Assembly: GCA_015680685.1 (NCBI GenBank)
Contig: MNCI01030164.1
Coordinates: forward strand, 553,597 to 617,596
Reading direction: 5' to 3'
Source: Gnetum montanum
Taxonomy: Eukaryota > Streptophyta > Gnetopsida > Gnetales > Gnetaceae
Length of the DNA: 64,000 bases
The translations under genes were made by a program, and so were the position numbers. The notes under the pieces were generated by a model. The model ran no database searches. It saw nothing but the letters and a program-made list of their open reading frames with translations, and was not told where the DNA came from. Below, piece after piece: positions 60,459-64,000 of the stretch (positions are counted from its first letter, which is position 1; each line of letters starts with the position of its first letter).

Positions 60459-60790
60459 CTGCTGGCATAGTAAACGGTTCCAGGTGGGTTTTGGAAGCAG
60501 GTGCCCATGTGACGGGCAACGTATAACATGTTGTATAAATGATAGCATTTGTACTGAGGCATTTCCCAGATCTAACTTAAGCACCTCAAGCCTCTTGGGC
60601 ACTAGTTGGAACCTCTTGCCCCTTCACTCCCAATCGACCCATCAGCCATAAACTTCAAAATGCCTTAGTTTTCCCTGGGCAACAACTTCTTTGTAAGTAC
60701 AATGGCTATCTCGGTTGATAGGTGTGGCCACATGATCACACTAAAATGGTAGAGGAGGAACTGTAGGAAGTCTTGTGCACCCTACTAGAA
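60459..60790 (-). pseudogene. G3 antisense ORF, upstream exon
   Basis: Minus strand. A clean frame runs from ATG at 60562 to the donor at 60459 (YKCYHLYNMLYVARHMGTC then QNPPGTVYYAS). Upstream of it, after a 1-base frameshift near 60570, another 65 codons can be read back to about 60770 (QGKLRHFEVYG, FQLVPKRLEVLKLDLG) with two stops. The start of the gene is probably further up, within or before the CpG-word array, and was not found. Fits with the main exon in strand, phase and composition. Confidence 0.5.
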
Positions 60791-61220
60791 CTAGACTACC
60801 TACTACCCCACACATGTATGGGGAGGAGGGACGTTGGCCACAGGTTCACTAAGGCAGCATAAGACTCCTACAAGCTCAAGAACAATTAGAACCAGTTTCA
60901 ACATGAAACTGCATGATAAAGTACCAAACGTTAGCACTGTGTTCAAGTAATGATTACTAATGTGGCTTAGCGCAACCCTCTGTTTACAAATTTCCTTTGG
61001 TGTGAAACAACATGTCCCCTGTGAAATAGAGTTAAACACACATGTAGCCTAGCAAAATGTCATACATAGTGTAGTGTAGCAACTAAGTCCCATGTAGTGT
61101 AATGTAACAGGTGCACCCCACATAGTAACAATTACGTGCTGCACAACACAGTGTAGCGGACATGCCTTGTAGGGTGTAGTGTAACAATTACATTTCGCAC
61201 AAGGGTGGTGGTTGAGTTAC

Positions 61221-62245
61221 GCGCAGCGTAGCAAGATGACCGCTCCTCATGCAACGTAGCAATGGAACAAGTACAATAGATGCAATGATGTGCTAAGTAT
61301 AGCAATACAAGATGTATCAGACACATAACAAGGTAACAGGTAGACCATGGTAACATGTAGTGCGACATAGCAAATTTAGCAGCATAGCAAATTTAGTGGC
61401 ATAGCAGTATGGCGAATTCGATAGCGTAATAGTGTTACAAGTTTAGTAGCATAGCAGTGTAATAGATTACTAGCTTAATGACCTAGAAGACCTGTAAACA
61501 TAGTAGCATAGTGTAACAAGGAAAAAATGTAATAATTCGAAAACACCTACATGGACAAAAGACCAACACAATAAACATAGACACATTCTCATTATCCCAA
61601 TCCTACCCCCATGAAACAAGACCAGGTGAAACAAAGACGCAAAAAAACCTCCCTTTACTCATGTTACACTATGCCAGGCTTGTGTTATCCTTGCTAAAGG
61701 TTGTACGCTACATGAGGCATGCACCATGCTACTCAGAACTACCCAAACCCTTGCTATGGTGCAGTGACCATCCTCAACAATGGTAGTCAGGGTAGTACCA
61801 TGCACAGCCATAGCATAGCAACCGTATGGCCGCTGCAGCTAGATTAACCATTGCCACAATGCAATGGCCAAAGCGACAACAAAAACAGTGACAACAGTTG
61901 CAACAATGATGACTATGATGGCCAAAACAATAATAGCAATGGAAATCTAACTTAATGTGCCACATAATGAAAACAAGGGTAGCGTAGTAACTTACTGAGC
62001 AGATAGAGCCTCTTGCTGCACCTCAATGCATACCTTGGATAGGTGTCCTAGAGTCTCTTTCACCTCATCCACCTTGCCAAGTCCTCTATGCTTACATTCA
62101 ACCTTGCACACCATTACCTTGCTCATGAATTGGTCGTACAAACTGCTATGCTATGCTTGTTACGCTCTCTCTCTTTATTTGACCATGCTATGCTCTGAGT
62201 ATGGGCTCTAGGCTCTGATAATGAAAATGACAAGTTTACCAGGGG
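61221..62245. repeat. Tandem duplicate, copy 1
   Basis: Starts GCGCAGCGTAGCAAG and ends TTTACCAGGGG at the assembly gap. Nearly identical to 62378-63445; from about 61570 on I see only single differences. Confidence 0.9.
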
Positions 62246-62377
62246 NNNNNNNNNNNNNNNNNNNNNNNNNNNNNNNNNNNNNNNNNNNNNNNNNNNNNNN
62301 NNNNNNNNNNNNNNNNNNNNNNNNNNNNNNNNNNNNNNNNNNNNNNNNNNNNNNNNNNNNNNNNNNNNNNNNNNNNN
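62246..62377. other. Assembly gap (132 N)
   Basis: Run of N between the two duplicate copies. The reading frames shown across it are not real. Confidence 0.99.
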
Positions 62378-63445
62378 GCGCAGCGTAGCAAGATGACCGC
62401 TCCTCATGCAACGTAGCAATGGAACAAGTACAATAGATGCAATGATGTGCTAAGTATAGCAATACAAGATGTATCAGACACATAACAAGGTAATAGGTAG
62501 ACCATGGTAACATGTAGTGCGACATAGCAAATTTAGCAGCATAGCAAATTTAGTGGCATAACAGTATGGTGAATTCGAGCAGCATAGCAAATTTAGTGGC
62601 ATAGCAGTATGGCGAATTCAATAGCGTAATAGTGTTACAAGTTTAGTAGCATAGCAGTGTAATAGATTACTAGCTTAATGACCTAGAAGACCCGTAAACA
62701 TAGTAGCATAGTGTAACAAGGAAAAAATGTAATAATTTGACAATGCCTACATGGACAAAAGACCAACACAATAAACATAGACACATTCTCGTTATCCCAA
62801 TCCTACCCCCATGAAACAAGACCAGGTGAAACAAAGACGCAAAAAAACCTCCCTTTACTCATGTTACACTATGCCAGGCTTGTGTTATCCTTGCTAAAGG
62901 TTGTACGCTACATGAGGCATGCACCATGCTACTCAGAACTACCCAAACCCTTGCTATGGTGCAGTGACCATCCTCAACAATGGTAGTCAGGGTAGTACCA
63001 TGCACAGCCATAGCATAGCAACCGTATGGCCGCTGCAGCTAGATTAACCATTGCCACAATGCAATGGCCAAAGCGACAACAAAAACAGTGACAACAGTTG
63101 CAACAATGATGACTATGATGGCCAAAACAATAATAGCAATGGAAATCTAACTTAATGTGCCACATAATGAAAACAAGGGTAGCGTAGTAACTTACTGAGC
63201 AGATAGAGCCTCTTGCTGCACCTCAATGCATACCTTGGATAGGTGTCCTAGAGTCTCTTTCACCTCATCCACCTTGCCAAGTCCTCTATGCTTACATTCA
63301 ACCTTGCACACCATTACCTTGCTCATGAATTGGTCGTACAAACTGCTATGCTATGCTTGTTACGCTCTCTCTCTTTATTTGACCATGCTATGCTCTGAGT
63401 ATGGGCTCTAGGCTCTGATAATGAAAATGACAAGTTTACCAGGGG
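62378..63445. repeat. Tandem duplicate, copy 2
   Basis: Same as copy 1 except for a local extra copy of about 43 bp near 62535-62620 (AGCAGCATAGCAAATTTAG unit) and a handful of substitutions, several C/T. Confidence 0.9.
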
Positions 63446-63595
63446 CAATCCCCTATTTTATGCCAATGCGGTAAAAAACTTGTCACTTTCATGTCCCAAG
63501 TAATGTGGGATGCCCCTATAGGGTAGCACTACTGTAGCGAGGTCCCACTGTAGTGTAGCACTTATTGGTAGCGTAGTAAGTGAGCCCACCAAATT

Positions 63596-64000
63596 TTAAA
63601 CCCGTTAACGATTCGCAAAGACCTTAAACTAGCAATTGTAACCTATTAACGATCCACAATGACCTTAAACTAGCAATTTTAACCTACAGTGTAGCCTAGT
63701 GATGATCCACAAAGACCTTAAACTAGTAATACTAATCTACAATACAGCTAGTTAACAGTCTACCATGACCTTAAACTAGTAATTTTAGCATTCATTTTAT
63801 ATCTTAGACAAAATTTTACATCATTACGGTCTGCTATGACCTTAAACTAGGAATCTTAACTTCCCTTACATTTTAAACTCGTTAAGGATCCACTAAGACC
63901 TTAAACTAGCAAATTCTAATTTACAGATTTTACATGATTACGGTCCGCTAAGACCTTAAAGTCGCAAACTTCAATTTACAAACTTTGCATAGTAATTCAC
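63596..64000. repeat. GACCTTAAACTAGCAA repeat, about 60-bp period
   Basis: Seven copies of GACCTTAAACTAGCAATT followed by TAAC/TAAT and a GTTAACGATCCAC-like spacer, reaching the right edge. Related to the block at 55375-55690. Confidence 0.85.

Larger units (their letters stand above)
60800..63595. repeat. GTAGC word array of G3
   Basis: More than forty copies of AGCGTAGC, AGCATAGC, AGTGTAGC or their partial forms, in irregular spacing of 15-60 bp (dense at 61050-61500 and 62378-62710, 63520-63570). Same word as in the LTR (49600-50370). Includes the duplication described separately. Confidence 0.75.

Noticed and set aside
61774-61965. Cys/His-rich ORF (again at 62974-63165) resembling a metal-binding protein
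   Set aside because: The Cys and His codons come from CAACAA/GACAACAG type simple sequence read in reverse; the two copies are the assembly duplication, not a gene family.
62123-62525. ORFs of 98 and 105 codons running through the N-run
   Set aside because: They only exist because N is translated as X.

Overview
Plant nuclear DNA, most likely from a gymnosperm with a very large genome (inference: nearly everything is old LTR retrotransposon sequence, nested and full of stop codons, with long non-coding internal regions and few host-gene traces). I found no intact protein-coding gene, no rRNA or tRNA gene and no CRISPR array.

Layout. 1-447 is an open frame entering from the left edge. 448-1909 is mostly unassigned, with a CpG-richer patch. 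1910-3067 is an LTR-like block with a TATA box. 3290-4135 (-) is a broken gene resembling the plant 'putative transposon protein' family. 4359-9773 holds two minus-strand Ty1/copia copies (B and C), each with LTR, initiator-Met-type primer site and gag remnant. 11335-22954 is element G1 (+): LTR, primer site, gag and protease of the Ty3/gypsy Tat/Ogre type, a 3-kb palindromic array where pol would be expected, polypurine tract and truncated second LTR. 22960-24860 (-) is another Ty3 gag relic (G4) with primer site and LTR end. 25119-27130 is a CpG-rich island with possible exons. 27706-38333 (-) is element G2, of the same family as G1 but carrying RT, RNase H, a second RNase H and integrase, with a palindromic array instead of gag. 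38381-45753 (+) is a decayed copia (C1) whose pol is split by a solo copia LTR (42973-44060). 47688-48272 (-) is a candidate LTR. 48677-49520 (-) is a CCR4-like nuclease pseudogene. About 49580 to the right edge is element G3 (+): LTR, gag and protease in one long decayed frame, a tandem word block, an antisense ORF with a coiled coil and a recognisable small intron, a large inverted repeat breaking that ORF, and arrays including an almost exact tandem duplication across an assembly gap.

How the parts relate. G1 and G3 supply gag-protease without pol, and G2 supplies pol without gag, so none could move alone; that is the pattern of non-autonomous Tat-type partners. Each element carries its own CpG-centred 'word' (G1 AGCGTGGG, G2 AGCGTAGTC, G3 AGCGTAGC) both in the LTR and in a long internal array. 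The unrelated copia elements use GAGACGTCTC in the same way. Most variants of these words are the CA and TG products expected from methyl-CpG decay. The most unusual items are this LTR/array covariation, the spliced antisense ORF of G3, and the fold-back structure inside it.
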